A DNA stretch of 64,000 bases, from the NCBI GenBank assembly GCA_963757135.1, contig CAVWQE010000004.1, forward strand, positions 1,199,271-1,263,270. The letters are read 5' to 3'. Positions 25,444 to 33,569 of this stretch are shown in pieces. How positions within the stretch are numbered: the stretch's first letter is position 1; each line of letters starts with the position of its first letter. This stretch comes from Gp1-AA145 sp963757135 (GTDB lineage: Bacteria; Acidobacteriota; Terriglobia; Terriglobales; Acidobacteriaceae). The notes under the pieces were generated by a model. It saw only the letters and a list, made by a program, of their open reading frames with translations, was not told where the DNA came from and did not search any database. Position numbers and translations under genes: made by a program.

Positions 25444-26316
25444 CTACGTCGAAGCAACTTTAGGAGTGAATGCCACGAACTCATCCTCTGGCTCCGGCGG
25501 AGGGATAGCCATGGCGCCGGAGCGGAGGTGTGGTTTGGGTTTCCGCGGAACGCGAACAGGGGCGTCTGGATCGCCAAGAAGAGGTGGATCGGTCCAAGGT
25601 GTTGCTGTCGCGGGCCCTCCCTGCGTGGCGTCCGATAGTTGCGACCCCTCCAAAACGAAATCGGCAATCTTCGACGCGAACAAACGGATCGCACGCAACG
25701 CGTCATCGTTGCCCGGGATCACATAATCCACTTCGGTCGGGTCGCAATTCGTATCGACCACAGCCACGACCGGGATGCCCAGCTTCCGCGCCTCGCGCAC
25801 CGCGATCTGCTCTTTGTTCGAGTCGATCACGAAGACCGCATCCGGCAATCGGCTCAGGTGCTTAATGCCCGCCAGGTTCGCCTGCAGATGCTTGCGCTCG
25901 CGTTCCAGCTTGATAACTTCTTTCTTCGGCAGCAGCTCGTAGCGGCCATCCGTGGCCATCTCATCGAGCTCTTTCAACCGCTTCACGGACTTTTGCACGG
26001 TCACCCAATTGGTGAGTAGCCCGCCCAGCCAGCGCTGGTTGATGTAAAAGCTTCCGGCGCGGCCCGCTTCTTCAGCGATCGCATCCTGGGCCTGACGCTT
26101 GGTGCCGACGAAGAGGACCGTCTTGCCTGCGGCGCTCAGGTCGGCCACAAACTTTGACGCCTCCTTGAACATCTTCAGCGTCTTTTGCAGATCGATGATG
26201 TAAATGCCGTTGCGCTCACCGAAGATGAATTCCTTCATCTTGGGGTTCCAGCGTTTCGTCTGATGCCCGAAGTGAACACCCGCTTCGAGCAATTCTTTCA
26301 TGGTGATGTTAGCCAC
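25444..26316 (-). CDS. Second S2-family ribosomal protein paralogue with an unrelated C-terminal tail
   Basis: Starts with GTG at 26316 (GTG GCT AAC ATC ACC ATG), two bases after the fmdB-like stop, giving 290 residues. Residues 1-227 match the S2 at 23134-24060 except at about positions 81, 85, 153, 220 and 222. After GSQL the two tails have nothing in common: here a proline-rich TQGGPATATPWTDPPLLG … PRKPKPHLRSG … PPEPEDEFVAF tail replaces the acidic Ala-rich tail of copy 1. DNA in the core is similar but carries scattered, mostly synonymous changes, so this is a duplication or gene-conversion pair and not an assembly echo. The frame is intact, suggesting it is expressed. Whether it enters ribosomes is unknown. 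Confidence 0.85.
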   Translation of the reverse strand: MANITMKELLEAGVHFGHQTKRWNPKMKEFIFGERNGIYIIDLQKTLKMFKEASKFVADLSAAGKTVLFVGTKRQAQDAIAEEAGRAGSFYINQRWLGGLLTNWVTVQKSVKRLKELDEMATDGRYELLPKKEVIKLERERKHLQANLAGIKHLSRLPDAVFVIDSNKEQIAVREARKLGIPVVAVVDTNCDPTEVDYVIPGNDDALRAIRLFASKIADFVLEGSQLSDATQGGPATATPWTDPPLLGDPDAPVRVPRKPKPHLRSGAMAIPPPEPEDEFVAFTPKVAST

Positions 26317-26318
26317 TC

Positions 26319-26654
26319 TTACTTCTTCCCAGAGTTCTTGGATGTTGATTCGGCATTCACCTTGCTGTCCTTCTTCGTGCCCGAATCCTTGTCCCTCGAT
26401 CCCGAGTCTTTCGCGGAATCGCCCTTGCCATCGGAATCGGACTTCGACTCTGAACTGGATCCCGAGCCGGAGGATTTCTTGGCATAGTCGGTCACGTACC
26501 ATCCCGATCCCTTGAACTGCACGGCTGGCGCGGAGATCATCTGTTCGACCTTGCCGCCGCACTCGGGGCACCTCTTGACCATGGGGTCAGAAAATCGCTG
26601 AATGCGTTCAAAACGATGACCGCATTTCTTGCACTCATATTCGTATAGGGGCAT
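26319..26654 (-). CDS. FmdB-family zinc-ribbon protein with long charged tail
   Basis: The 111-residue protein begins MPLYEYECKKCGHRFERIQRF, with a second knuckle KRCPECGGKVEQMISAPAVQFKGSGWYVTDY: the FmdB/CxxC_CxxC_SSSS regulator domain. After it comes a ~50-residue low-complexity Ser/Asp/Lys tail (SGSGSSSESKSDSDGKGD…), which is common in acidobacterial members. Function is unknown; homologues have been linked to regulation of formamidase or to ribosome-associated genes. It is the first gene of the minus-strand cluster and nearly abuts the second rpsB. Confidence 0.9.
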   Translation of the reverse strand: MPLYEYECKKCGHRFERIQRFSDPMVKRCPECGGKVEQMISAPAVQFKGSGWYVTDYAKKSSGSGSSSESKSDSDGKGDSAKDSGSRDKDSGTKKDSKVNAESTSKNSGKK

Positions 26655-26952
26655 GGAATGTGTGGCGCGGACATTCTTGTCCGCGAATGGAGCTACTCCG
26701 ATTCTAGCAAAGCCCGTGTGGCGCGGACACTCCCTTCGGCAGCCTCAGGGTAACCATCCATCCGAGTAGCGCAAACATCACTGTGGTTTTGGGCGGCGTA
26801 TGCCTTGCAGCGAAAGCTGCTCGGACACGAATGTCCGAGCCACACGTTTCTTGCCGACCCGCTCGGACAAGGTCTGCCCTGAGCCAAGTCGAAGGGAATG
26901 TCCGAGCCACACATTCCATCTGAGAGTCACAGGCAATGCTACACTCCCGCCT
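26655..26952. repeat. Repeat-bearing divergent spacer (GGACA…TGTCCG family)
   Basis: Between the divergent fmdB-like and rsmI genes lie GCGCGGACATTCTTGTCCGC (about 26666-26685), a GCTCGGACACGAATGTCCGA copy (about 26819-26838) followed by GCCACAC, and AATGTCCGAGCCACACATTC near 26896. A CTGCCCTGAGCCAAGTCGAA copy of the other family is near 26872. The GGACA…TGTCCG hairpin also occurs at 62355-62383 and inside trmFO at 30819-30840. Confidence 0.6.
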
Positions 26953-27807
26953 ATGACCGCAGCGGATGATCTGCCGCCTGGCCTTTACCTGGTTGCCACG
27001 CCCATCGGCAACCTCGAGGACATCACTCTGCGTGCAATTCGCGTACTCAAGCAAGCAGATCTGATTGCCTGCGAGGATACGCGCCAGACACAAAAGCTGC
27101 TCAATCACTACGCGATCGAGAAGCCGACAATCAGCTATCACGAACACAATGAAGCCTCGCGCGCAGCGGAGTTATTTGAGAAGCTCGCAGCCGGTGCAAA
27201 GATTGCAATGGTCAGCGACGCCGGGACCCCTGGCATTTCCGACCCCGGATTTCGGCTGATTGCGCTGGCAATCGAACGCGACATTCCGGTCATCCCTATT
27301 CCGGGACCAGTTGCTTTTGTCGCCGCCCTTGTGGGCAGCGGGTTTCCTCTACACCCGGTCACGTTTCGCGGATTTCTGCCGCCGAAGTCGGGCGCGCGTC
27401 GCCGAGAACTGGAAAATATCAGGCACTCGCAGCAGGCCGAAATCTTTTATGAGGCGCCGCACCGTATCGTCGAGACGTTAGAAGATTCCGTCGCCGTTCT
27501 CGGTCCTAACCGGCGCGTTGCCATCGCTCGCGAGTTGACCAAGATTCACGAAGAGTTTCTGCGTGGAACTGCGGCCGAGGTTCTGGAAATATTAAAGAGT
27601 CGCGGCGAAGTCAAAGGCGAGATCGTTCTGCTCATCGGCCCGGCTTCACCTGAAGAGATAGCGCCTGCGACCGTCTCTGTCCGCGACCGCGTCGAGCAAC
27701 TCATGCGCGACGAAAATCTGGACGAAAAATCCGCGCTCAAGAAAGCCGCGAAAGAGAAAAAGATTTCGAAGAGCGAGGCTTACAGAGAGTTGCAACGCGA
27801 GAAGTGA
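26953..27807 (+). CDS. rsmI: 16S rRNA (cytidine1402-2'-O)-methyltransferase
   Basis: A tetrapyrrole-methylase-fold enzyme that methylates C1402 of 16S rRNA with SAM. The 284-residue product contains LYLVATPIGNLEDITLRAIRVLKQADLIACEDTR, YHEHNE, AMVSDAGTPGISDPGFRLI and PIPGPVAFVAALVGSGFP, followed by the C-terminal helical domain ending KKAAKEKKISKSEAYRELQ. The frame is open to 26800, but ATG at 26953 fits the family N-terminus; the extra upstream part is translated repeat DNA. Confidence 0.95.
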   Translation: MTAADDLPPGLYLVATPIGNLEDITLRAIRVLKQADLIACEDTRQTQKLLNHYAIEKPTISYHEHNEASRAAELFEKLAAGAKIAMVSDAGTPGISDPGFRLIALAIERDIPVIPIPGPVAFVAALVGSGFPLHPVTFRGFLPPKSGARRRELENIRHSQQAEIFYEAPHRIVETLEDSVAVLGPNRRVAIARELTKIHEEFLRGTAAEVLEILKSRGEVKGEIVLLIGPASPEEIAPATVSVRDRVEQLMRDENLDEKSALKKAAKEKKISKSEAYRELQREK

Positions 27808-27853
27808 TCCTGAATGGATCGGTTCTGCCGATCTTCGCACTGAGGTTAGGATT

Positions 27854-28093
27854 GTGTTTCTTAAGCTGCTAGGCGCGATTTCGAAGATAGAGGTTATCGC
27901 AACAGGCAAGGGGATCCGTGAGCTTCGACGGTTACGGAAGCGCTACGGCGGGCGTCGTTGGCGAAAACTGAAAGGAATCGCCAAAGTCGAACTCTCCGAT
28001 GGTACGATCTGCATAGTTGAACTGCACTGGTATGAGGCCCACGGAGTTGGCCAGAAAGAACACAAGATCAAGCGTATCCTGGACGAATTATGA
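27854..28093 (+). CDS. Small protein of unknown function (pair, gene 1)
   Basis: A 79-residue basic protein starting at GTG 27854 after GAGGTTAGG. It has a helix rich in Arg/Lys (GIRELRRLRKRYGGRRWRKLKG) and then IAKVELSDGTICIVELHWYEAHGVGQKEHKIKRILDEL. Its stop overlaps the next gene's ATG (ATGA), so the two are translationally coupled. I do not recognise the family with certainty. The beta-strand pair and HWYEAHG-R/K-K pattern recall small HigB/RelE-like or widespread acidobacterial hypothetical proteins, but no toxin call is made. Confidence 0.6.
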   Translation: MFLKLLGAISKIEVIATGKGIRELRRLRKRYGGRRWRKLKGIAKVELSDGTICIVELHWYEAHGVGQKEHKIKRILDEL

Positions 28094-28317
28094 GACGTGG
28101 CGAAAAGACTTTTGTAGTCTGCGTGAGCAATCGGGGCTACCCTGCATCACTTGAATTGCGCAAACTGTATGAGTCGTTACCTGACGACGGTGCAGCCAAA
28201 TTGCATCAAATTCGGGTAATTGATGAATCTGGCGAGGACTACCTTTACCCGGAACAATATTTCGTTCCGGTGCAACTGCCACAAGCAGCGGAGAGGGCAA
28301 TACTCCGAGCCAGATAG
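28090..28317 (+). CDS. Small protein of unknown function (pair, gene 2)
   Basis: A 75-residue protein, with the block TFVVCVSNRGYPASLELRKLYESLPD followed by GEDYLYPEQYFVPVQLP. It starts within the ATGA overlap with the preceding gene. Proteins with the VCVSNxGYPASLE and DYLYPxxYF patterns are common in genomes of soil bacteria as uncharacterised partners of a small upstream gene. The role of the pair is unknown. Confidence 0.65.
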   Translation: MRRGEKTFVVCVSNRGYPASLELRKLYESLPDDGAAKLHQIRVIDESGEDYLYPEQYFVPVQLPQAAERAILRAR

Positions 28318-28337
28318 TTTCAGGAACTCCCTCAGGG

Positions 28338-28706
28338 TTAACCCTTTGGCTGCTGATACAGCCCGATCACGTTCCCGCCTGGATCTTTGAAGCGCGCAGT
28401 AATCTCGGGCGCATCGGCGCCGATTGCCTGCACAGCCAAGCCGCCGTTCCCGGTGATCAGCTGGATCGTGCTCTCCGCGTCATCAACCATAATGTAAACC
28501 AGCATTCCGGGCGCTGACGCCGGAGGACGTCCCAGCACAAACGTCCCGCTGACCTGGCCAACCGCATCGTCAAATGCAGTCGAGCCATCTCCACGTTTAC
28601 GCATCTTCCAGCCGAAAACTTTCTGATAGAAGCCGGCGGAACGTTCGACATCAGTGGCCGGTAATTCGATATAGCAGATTTTGCCGTTTCCGTAAGTGGG
28701 AGCCAT
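28338..28706 (-). CDS. VOC-family (glyoxalase/bleomycin-resistance fold) protein
   Basis: A 122-residue single VOC domain: ICYIELPATDVERSAGFYQKVFGWKMRKRGDGSTAFDD, then GTFVLGRPPASAPGMLVYIMVDDAESTI and the final ITARFKDPGGNVIGLYQ. The family includes metal-dependent glyoxalases, dioxygenases and binding proteins; the glyoxalase-like metal ligands (E14 and the C-terminal position) cannot be confirmed by eye. It lies directly downstream of the YqeY gene on the same strand. Confidence 0.85.
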   Translation of the reverse strand: MAPTYGNGKICYIELPATDVERSAGFYQKVFGWKMRKRGDGSTAFDDAVGQVSGTFVLGRPPASAPGMLVYIMVDDAESTIQLITGNGGLAVQAIGADAPEITARFKDPGGNVIGLYQQPKG

Positions 28707-28712
28707 ACATTC

Positions 28713-29171
28713 CTACTTTCCCGCCAGTTCTTTCTTCACCGCTTCGCTCACCACTTTTCCGTCCACGCGCATGCCTTGCGAAGCGAACTTTGCCATGGCG
28801 TTCTTCATGACCGTACCCATGTCCTTCATGGTCGGCGAGCCCATTTCGGCGATGACGGCCTTCACTCCGGCGGCAATGTCGTCTTCGCTCGCGGCCTTCG
28901 GCAGATAACTTTCGATCACCACAATCTCCGCCGATTCCTTGTCGGCCATTTCCTGGCGTCCGCCTTTGGTGAACTGCTCGACGGAGTCTTTGCGCTGCTT
29001 GATCAGCGTGCTCAACACCTGTTGGGCTTCTTTCTCGTCGAGGTCGGCCATCTTCTCGATTTTGCGGTTCATCAACGCACTCTTCACCATGCGAAGAGTC
29101 GAGAGCCGGGCTTCGTCACGCGCTTTCATGGCGGCGGTGATATCTTTTTGAATCTGGTCAACTAGAGACAT
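28713..29171 (-). CDS. GatB/YqeY domain protein
   Basis: The 152-residue protein starts at ATG 29171, MSLVDQIQKDITAAMKARDEARLSTLRMVKSAL, and continues with KDSVEQFTKGGRQEMADKESAEIVVIESYLPKAASEDDIAAGVKAVIAEMG. It is the complete YqeY fold, related to the C-terminal tRNA-binding domain of GatB. Its role is unproven, possibly in tRNA-dependent amidation or tRNA binding. The frame is open upstream to 29309 through repeat DNA, but the family begins at 29171. Confidence 0.9.
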   Translation of the reverse strand: MSLVDQIQKDITAAMKARDEARLSTLRMVKSALMNRKIEKMADLDEKEAQQVLSTLIKQRKDSVEQFTKGGRQEMADKESAEIVVIESYLPKAASEDDIAAGVKAVIAEMGSPTMKDMGTVMKNAMAKFASQGMRVDGKVVSEAVKKELAGK

Positions 29172-29192
29172 GGTGGGATTATACGGCCACTC

Positions 29193-29355
29193 ATCACGGA
29201 GGCACGGAGACACGGAGAATGTTTGAGATCGCGTAATCGGGAAGCTGGGGAATCTTAATGCTGCTCGCTGGGAGGCGTCGTGCTTCGAATCAACACTGCC
29301 GATTAGCATGTTTCACTATTACAGAATTTCTCTCCGTGCCTCCGTGGTGAAATGA
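29193..29355. repeat. Inverted pair of CACGGAGGCACGGAG repeats
   Basis: ATCACGGAGGCACGGAGACA (from about 29193) is mirrored by CTCCGTGCCTCCGTGGTGAA (29332-29351). They flank the spacer between divergent yqeY and GNAT genes, so RNA across it could form a long hairpin. Same family as at 2083-2312. Confidence 0.6.
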
Positions 29356-29374
29356 TCTTTTACGATCTTGCAAA

Positions 29375-29866
29375 ATGCTGAACATCCATCCCGCAACTCG
29401 CGATGACGTCCCCGCGTTGCTTGCGCTCATCCGTGGGCTTGCGGCCTTTGAGAAGAAGCGGCACAAAGCCGTCGCAACTGAAGCCGACTTGTTGCGCGAC
29501 GGCTTCGGCCCACAGCCAAAATTCCGCGCGCTCATTGCCGACTGGGATGACACCCCCGCGGGATACGCATCGTTCTTTTACTTTTATTCAACGTTTCAAG
29601 GACGGCCAGCGCTGTTTCTCGAAGACTTGTTTGTACTCGACGACCTCCGGGGCAAGGGGATCGGCAAAACATTACTTGCGGCGGTAGTGAAGCTGGCGCT
29701 CGACGAAGGCTGCTTCGGCCTGCGCTGGGAAGTTCTCGACTGGAACCGTCCGGCCATCGAGTTCTATGAAAAACTGGGAGCGACATTCTTGAATGAGCGC
29801 AAGGTGGTCGCGTTCGACGAAGATGCAATGCGCAGGATGATTGAAACTACGGAGCCCAGTTCATGA
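29375..29866 (+). CDS. GNAT-family N-acetyltransferase
   Basis: A 163-residue GNAT protein resembling spermidine/diamine acetyltransferases: LNIHPATRDDVPALLALIRGLAAFEKKRHK, the acetyl-CoA loop DLRGKGIGKTLLAAVVKLAL near residues 90-109, and the late LRWEVLDWNRPAIEFYEKLGATFLNERKVV. It is in tandem with a paralogue and overlaps it by ATGA. The spermidine-acetyltransferase-like FFYFYSTFQGRPALFLEDLFV block is well kept. Substrate inferred only as an amine. Confidence 0.88.
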   Translation: MLNIHPATRDDVPALLALIRGLAAFEKKRHKAVATEADLLRDGFGPQPKFRALIADWDDTPAGYASFFYFYSTFQGRPALFLEDLFVLDDLRGKGIGKTLLAAVVKLALDEGCFGLRWEVLDWNRPAIEFYEKLGATFLNERKVVAFDEDAMRRMIETTEPSS

Positions 29867-30345
29867 TGAACGTCCGCCCAGCCACGAAAAATGACGCGCC
29901 GTTGCTTAGAAATCTGATTCACGAGCTGGCGGATTTCGAGCGGCTGGCGCATGAGACCATCATTACTGAAGAAGACGTCCTGCGTGACGGATTTGGCCCG
30001 GCGCCAAAATTCCGTGCGCTGATTGCAGAATGGGACGGCCAGCCTGCTGGATATGCGTTGTTTTTTGAGTTCTATTCGTCGTTTCAGGGTCGTGCGGGCT
30101 TGTTCCTGGAAGACATTTTTGTTCGCCCGCAGTATCGAAAACATGGCATTGGAAGCGAGTTGCTGGCGCAAGTTGCAAGAATCGCATGGGAGGAAGATTA
30201 TTTTTGCCTCCGTTGGGAGGTGCTCGACTGGAACAGTATTGCAATCGAGTTCTATCGCAAGCTGGGCGCTGAGTTTCTGGACGAGTGGAAGGCCGTCTGC
30301 CTTATCGGGGATGCGCTGCAGGCGGCGACCGCGAAAGCTAAATGA
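29863..30345 (+). CDS. GNAT-family N-acetyltransferase (tandem paralogue)
   Basis: A 160-residue paralogue of the preceding GNAT: NVRPATKNDAPLLRNLIHELADFERLAHETIITEEDVLRDGFG, FFEFYSSFQGRAGLFLEDIFVRPQYRKHGIGSELLAQVARIA and LRWEVLDWNSIAIEFYRKLGAEFLDEWKAV. It starts in an ATGA overlap with the first GNAT and ends in an ATGA overlap with trmFO, so three genes are translationally coupled. The R-x-x-G-x-G/A loop (RKHGIGSE) for acetyl-CoA is intact. Confidence 0.88.
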   Translation: MMNVRPATKNDAPLLRNLIHELADFERLAHETIITEEDVLRDGFGPAPKFRALIAEWDGQPAGYALFFEFYSSFQGRAGLFLEDIFVRPQYRKHGIGSELLAQVARIAWEEDYFCLRWEVLDWNSIAIEFYRKLGAEFLDEWKAVCLIGDALQAATAKAK

Positions 30346-31715
30346 GGGATCGAGTCAAAATTATTGGAGCGGGATTGGCGGGGTCGGAAGCCGCCTTGCA
30401 GTGCGCGCAGCGCGGTGTGCCGATCGATCTCTACGAAATGCGTCCGGTGCGGAGCACGCCCGCGCACCAGACATCAGACTTCGCTGAACTCGTCTGCTCG
30501 AATTCGCTGAAGTCGGAGAGCGAAAACACCGCGCCCTGGCTGCTCAAAGAAGAAATGCGGCGGGCAGGATCGCGGCTGATCGAAATCGCGCGCGAGTGCG
30601 CGGTTCCGGCCGGACATGCGTTGGCGGTAGATCGCGCGCAGTTTTCGGCGAGAGTAACAGAAGTTATTTCGCGCGAGCCGCTGATCAGTGTCCATCGCGA
30701 AGAAGTGGTGCAGATCGACGAGTCGCAGATGACGATTGTGGCGACCGGACCGCTCACGTCGGATGCGCTGGCGGCAGAGATTGGAAGACTGAGCAGTCCT
30801 GCCCTACTCGATGCCTCAGAGCGGACAGGAGTGTCCGCTCCACACAGCCTCTATTTCTACGATTCCATCAGCCCCATCGTCGAAGCTGATTCGATTGATA
30901 TGGAGAAGGTCTATCTGGCGGCGCGCTATGACAAGGGCACGGCTGATTACATCAACTGCCCGATGTCGAAGGAGGAGTATGACCGCTTCTACGATGCGCT
31001 GATTGCGGCCGAATCGCTCGAACCCAAGGATTGGGAAAAACTGAATTATTTCGAATCCTGCCTGCCGATTGAAGAGATCGCCCGCCGCGGCCGCGATACT
31101 TTGCGTTTCGGGCCGATGAAGCCCGTCGGGTTAAGAGATCCACGCACCGGCATGCCCCCGTATGCGGTAGTGCAACTGCGGCAGGAAAATCTGCGGGCGG
31201 ATTCCTATAATCTGGTCGGCTTCCAAAATCATTTGAAATTCGCCGAGCAGGCGCGTGTCCTGCAGCTGATTCCTGGCCTGGAGAATGCCCGCTTCCTCCG
31301 CTTCGGCCAGATTCATCGCAATACTTACATCAACTCGCCGGCGCTGCTGAATTCAACTCTGCAGATGAAAGAGCATCCGGCTGTGCTGTTCGCCGGCCAA
31401 ATCTGCGGCGTCGAAGGGTATGTCGAGTCCATCGCCACCGGCATGCTGGCGGGAATAAATGCCGCCGTGCGCCTGGCTAACAATGCGCCGATCGCGCCAC
31501 GGCGGGCGACGGCGCTGGGTTCGCTGATTCACTACATCACCCACGCTGATCCTCGAAAATTTCAGCCCGCGAATATTACGTTCGACCTTCTGCCTCCGTT
31601 GGAAAATAAAATTCGTGATCGCCAACAAAGACACCGGGCGCAATGTGAGTTGGCGTTGCGGAATCTCGGCGAGTGGCTTTCACCCCGCGTAGAAGTCGCT
31701 CAACAATCGGCATAA
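30342..31715 (+). CDS. trmFO: tRNA uridine(54) C5-methyltransferase TrmFO, with an in-frame repeat insertion
   Basis: A folate- and FAD-dependent enzyme making T54 in tRNA. The 457-residue product starts RVKIIGAGLAGSEAALQCAQRGVPIDLYEMRPV (FAD-binding GxGxxG) and has the hallmark HQTSDFAELVCSNSLKSE. It continues with SLYFYDSISPIVEADSIDMEKVY, YINCPMSKEEYDRFYDAL, YFESCLPIEEIARRG, GRLYEVLN-free central part, GYVESIATGMLAGI and a C-terminal helical tail. Between LTSDALAAEIGRL and SLYFYD lie about 15 extra residues (SSPALLDASERTGVSAPH). Their DNA contains a perfect 9-bp hairpin of the dispersed GGACA/TGTCC repeat family (30819-30840), so a repeat has been captured in frame. Confidence 0.95.
   Translation: MRDRVKIIGAGLAGSEAALQCAQRGVPIDLYEMRPVRSTPAHQTSDFAELVCSNSLKSESENTAPWLLKEEMRRAGSRLIEIARECAVPAGHALAVDRAQFSARVTEVISREPLISVHREEVVQIDESQMTIVATGPLTSDALAAEIGRLSSPALLDASERTGVSAPHSLYFYDSISPIVEADSIDMEKVYLAARYDKGTADYINCPMSKEEYDRFYDALIAAESLEPKDWEKLNYFESCLPIEEIARRGRDTLRFGPMKPVGLRDPRTGMPPYAVVQLRQENLRADSYNLVGFQNHLKFAEQARVLQLIPGLENARFLRFGQIHRNTYINSPALLNSTLQMKEHPAVLFAGQICGVEGYVESIATGMLAGINAAVRLANNAPIAPRRATALGSLIHYITHADPRKFQPANITFDLLPPLENKIRDRQQRHRAQCELALRNLGEWLSPRVEVAQQSA
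30819..30840. repeat. GGACA/TGTCC palindromic repeat inside trmFO
   Basis: GAGCGGACA and TGTCCGCTC form a perfect 9-bp stem with a GGAG loop, followed by CACAC as in the intergenic copies at about 26835 and 62380. It adds in-frame codons to trmFO. Confidence 0.7.
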
Positions 31716-31859
31716 GGGATACTTGCGGACGCGCGATTGTGATAGCTTGTTTGCGCGCAGCTTACGTCAGGGCGTAATTGTGCATCGAAACAGGTTCACA
31801 CGGTTCGACTACAAGCCGTCCTGCTCAAAAATTTAGACTACTCGAAAGCGAGTTTCCGA

Positions 31860-32738
31860 ATGAAGGTTTGTAAAGCGGTGTTTCCGGCGGCGGGATTGGG
31901 CACGCGTTTCCTGCCTGCCACCAAGGCCCAGCCCAAGGAGATGCTGCCGATTGTTGACAAGCCGATTATTCAATACGGCGTCGAAGAGGCGCTGGCCGCC
32001 GGCTGTAACCAGATCATCATGGTGACTGGCCGTGGAAAGACCGCCATCGAAGACCATTTCGACGTGAGCTATGAGCTCGAAAAAATTCTTGAGGAGAAGG
32101 GCAAGACAGACCTGCTCAAAATCGTGCGGCAGATTTCGGACATGATTCACGTGGCCTATGTGCGCCAGAAAGAAGCGCTCGGCTTGGGACACGCCGTCCT
32201 CACGGCTCGCGAACTGGTAGGCAACGAACCCTTTGCGGTCCTGCTGGCTGACGACGTAATCGATGCCGAGGTTCCCGTACTCAAGCAGATGATGCGCGTG
32301 TTCGAGCAGGTGCAATGCTCGGTGGTCGCAACCCAGATCGTCGAGGGTGAAGCGATTTCTGCCTACGGTGTACTGGACGTGAAGCCGGCTGAGGGCCATC
32401 AGGGCGGCCGGTTGTATGAAGTGCTGAACATGGTGGAGAAGCCTCCGCTGGAAGAAGCGCCGTCGAATCTTGCGATCATCGGCCGGTACATTCTGACGCC
32501 CAGAATATTTGACGTATTGACCAAGACGCCGGTAGGAAAGGGCGGCGAGTTGCAACTGACGGACGCGATGCGATTGCTGCTCAAGCAGGAAAAAATGTAC
32601 GCGTACGTTTATGAAGGCAAGCGCCACGACGCCGGCGACAAGCTGGGATTTCTGAAAGCCACAGTCGAATTTGCTTTGAAGCGCGACGACTTGGGCGGAC
32701 CGCTGAAAGAATATCTCCGGACCTTGAAATTGGATTAA
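31860..32738 (+). CDS. galU: UTP-glucose-1-phosphate uridylyltransferase
   Basis: Makes UDP-glucose from UTP and glucose-1-phosphate. The 292-residue product reads KAVFPAAGLGTRFLPATKAQPKEMLPIVDKPIIQYGVEEALAAG (nucleotide-binding GxGTRxxP), with MVTGRGKTAIEDHFDVSYELE, QKEALGLGHAVL, VLLADDVIDAE, IIGRYILTPRIFDVL and GKRHDAGDKLGFLKATVEFAL. All GalU motifs are complete. It is preceded by about 140 bases of upstream region and converges with purE. Confidence 0.96.
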   Translation: MKVCKAVFPAAGLGTRFLPATKAQPKEMLPIVDKPIIQYGVEEALAAGCNQIIMVTGRGKTAIEDHFDVSYELEKILEEKGKTDLLKIVRQISDMIHVAYVRQKEALGLGHAVLTARELVGNEPFAVLLADDVIDAEVPVLKQMMRVFEQVQCSVVATQIVEGEAISAYGVLDVKPAEGHQGGRLYEVLNMVEKPPLEEAPSNLAIIGRYILTPRIFDVLTKTPVGKGGELQLTDAMRLLLKQEKMYAYVYEGKRHDAGDKLGFLKATVEFALKRDDLGGPLKEYLRTLKLD

Positions 32739-32777
32739 CCATGCGGAGCTTCGCTGCGCCGGACCGTCCCACGCTGC

Positions 32778-33284
32778 TTATTTGCCTCCACTCTCTCTGA
32801 GCTTCTTCGACTTTTCTTCAACGCCAGCCGCAAGTTTTTCTTTGTGGGTATGGAGTTTCTGCGCAATGCTGGAATCGGCGACTCCAATAATCTGCGCTGC
32901 CAGAATTCCTGCATTGGTCGCGCCTGGCTTTCCGATGGCGACGGTAGCGACGGGAATTCCTGCGGGCATTTGCACCGTGGCCAGCAACGAGTCCATCCCA
33001 TTGAGCGAAGTTGCGGGAATCGGCACGCCGATAACGGGCAGGATGGTGTGGGCAGCAATGACTCCCGCAAGATGCGCGGCGCCGCCCGCGCCGGCGATGA
33101 TCACACGTATGCCGCGATCGGCAGCCTTGCGGGCGTAGTCTGCAGTTCGGTCAGGCGAGCGGTGCGCGGAGGTCACGTCAATCTCGTAAGCGATGCCAAA
33201 TCCGTCCAGCGCCTTGCCCGCCTCGCGCATGATCTCAAGGTCAGAGTCACTTCCCATCACAATTGAAACCAGTGGCTTGGACAT
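32778..33284 (-). CDS. purE: N5-carboxyaminoimidazole ribonucleotide mutase
   Basis: Class I PurE of purine biosynthesis, converting N5-CAIR to CAIR. The 168-residue product starts MSKPLVSIVMGSDSDLEIMREAGKALDGFGIAYEIDVTSAHRSPDRTADYARKA, with SAHRSP and AGGAAHLAGVIAAHTILPVIGVP and SLLATVQMPAGIPVATVAIG. ATG at 33284 has the SD GGAGAAAT just upstream; an open frame to 33332 is an extension. purK is not adjacent. Confidence 0.95.
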   Translation of the reverse strand: MSKPLVSIVMGSDSDLEIMREAGKALDGFGIAYEIDVTSAHRSPDRTADYARKAADRGIRVIIAGAGGAAHLAGVIAAHTILPVIGVPIPATSLNGMDSLLATVQMPAGIPVATVAIGKPGATNAGILAAQIIGVADSSIAQKLHTHKEKLAAGVEEKSKKLRESGGK

Positions 33285-33418
33285 TATTTCTCCTGAATTG
33301 TTTTGAAGGCCTTCGCCTTTTGGCGCGGCCACAAAGGTTGTGATCGCAAATCTCTCAGTTCAACTCGCCAAGCCGAAGGCACAGGCGAAATCGGGTAAAT
33401 CAAGGGATCTTAAGAAAT

Positions 33419-33495
33419 TGGTCGGGGCGCGCGGATTTGAACCGCGGACCCCCTGCGCCCAAGGCAGGTGCGCTACCAGGCTGCGCTACGCCCCG
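33419..33495 (-). tRNA. tRNA-Pro (anticodon UGG)
   Basis: A 77-base cloverleaf read on the minus strand: acceptor CGGGGCG … CGCCCCG with A and encoded CCA at the 3' end (33419-33421). The D-arm is GCGCAGCCTGGTAGCGC, the anticodon stem CCTGC/GCAGG encloses loop CTTGGGC with anticodon TGG, and the T-arm reads GCGGTTCAAATCCGC. It lies between purE and hipBA. Confidence 0.96.
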
Positions 33496-33569
33496 ACAAC
33501 TGCTTCGTTGATTCTAAATTACTTCTGCGAACCGAACCACCCAAGGGGCCTCGTTTCACGTGAGTTTGC

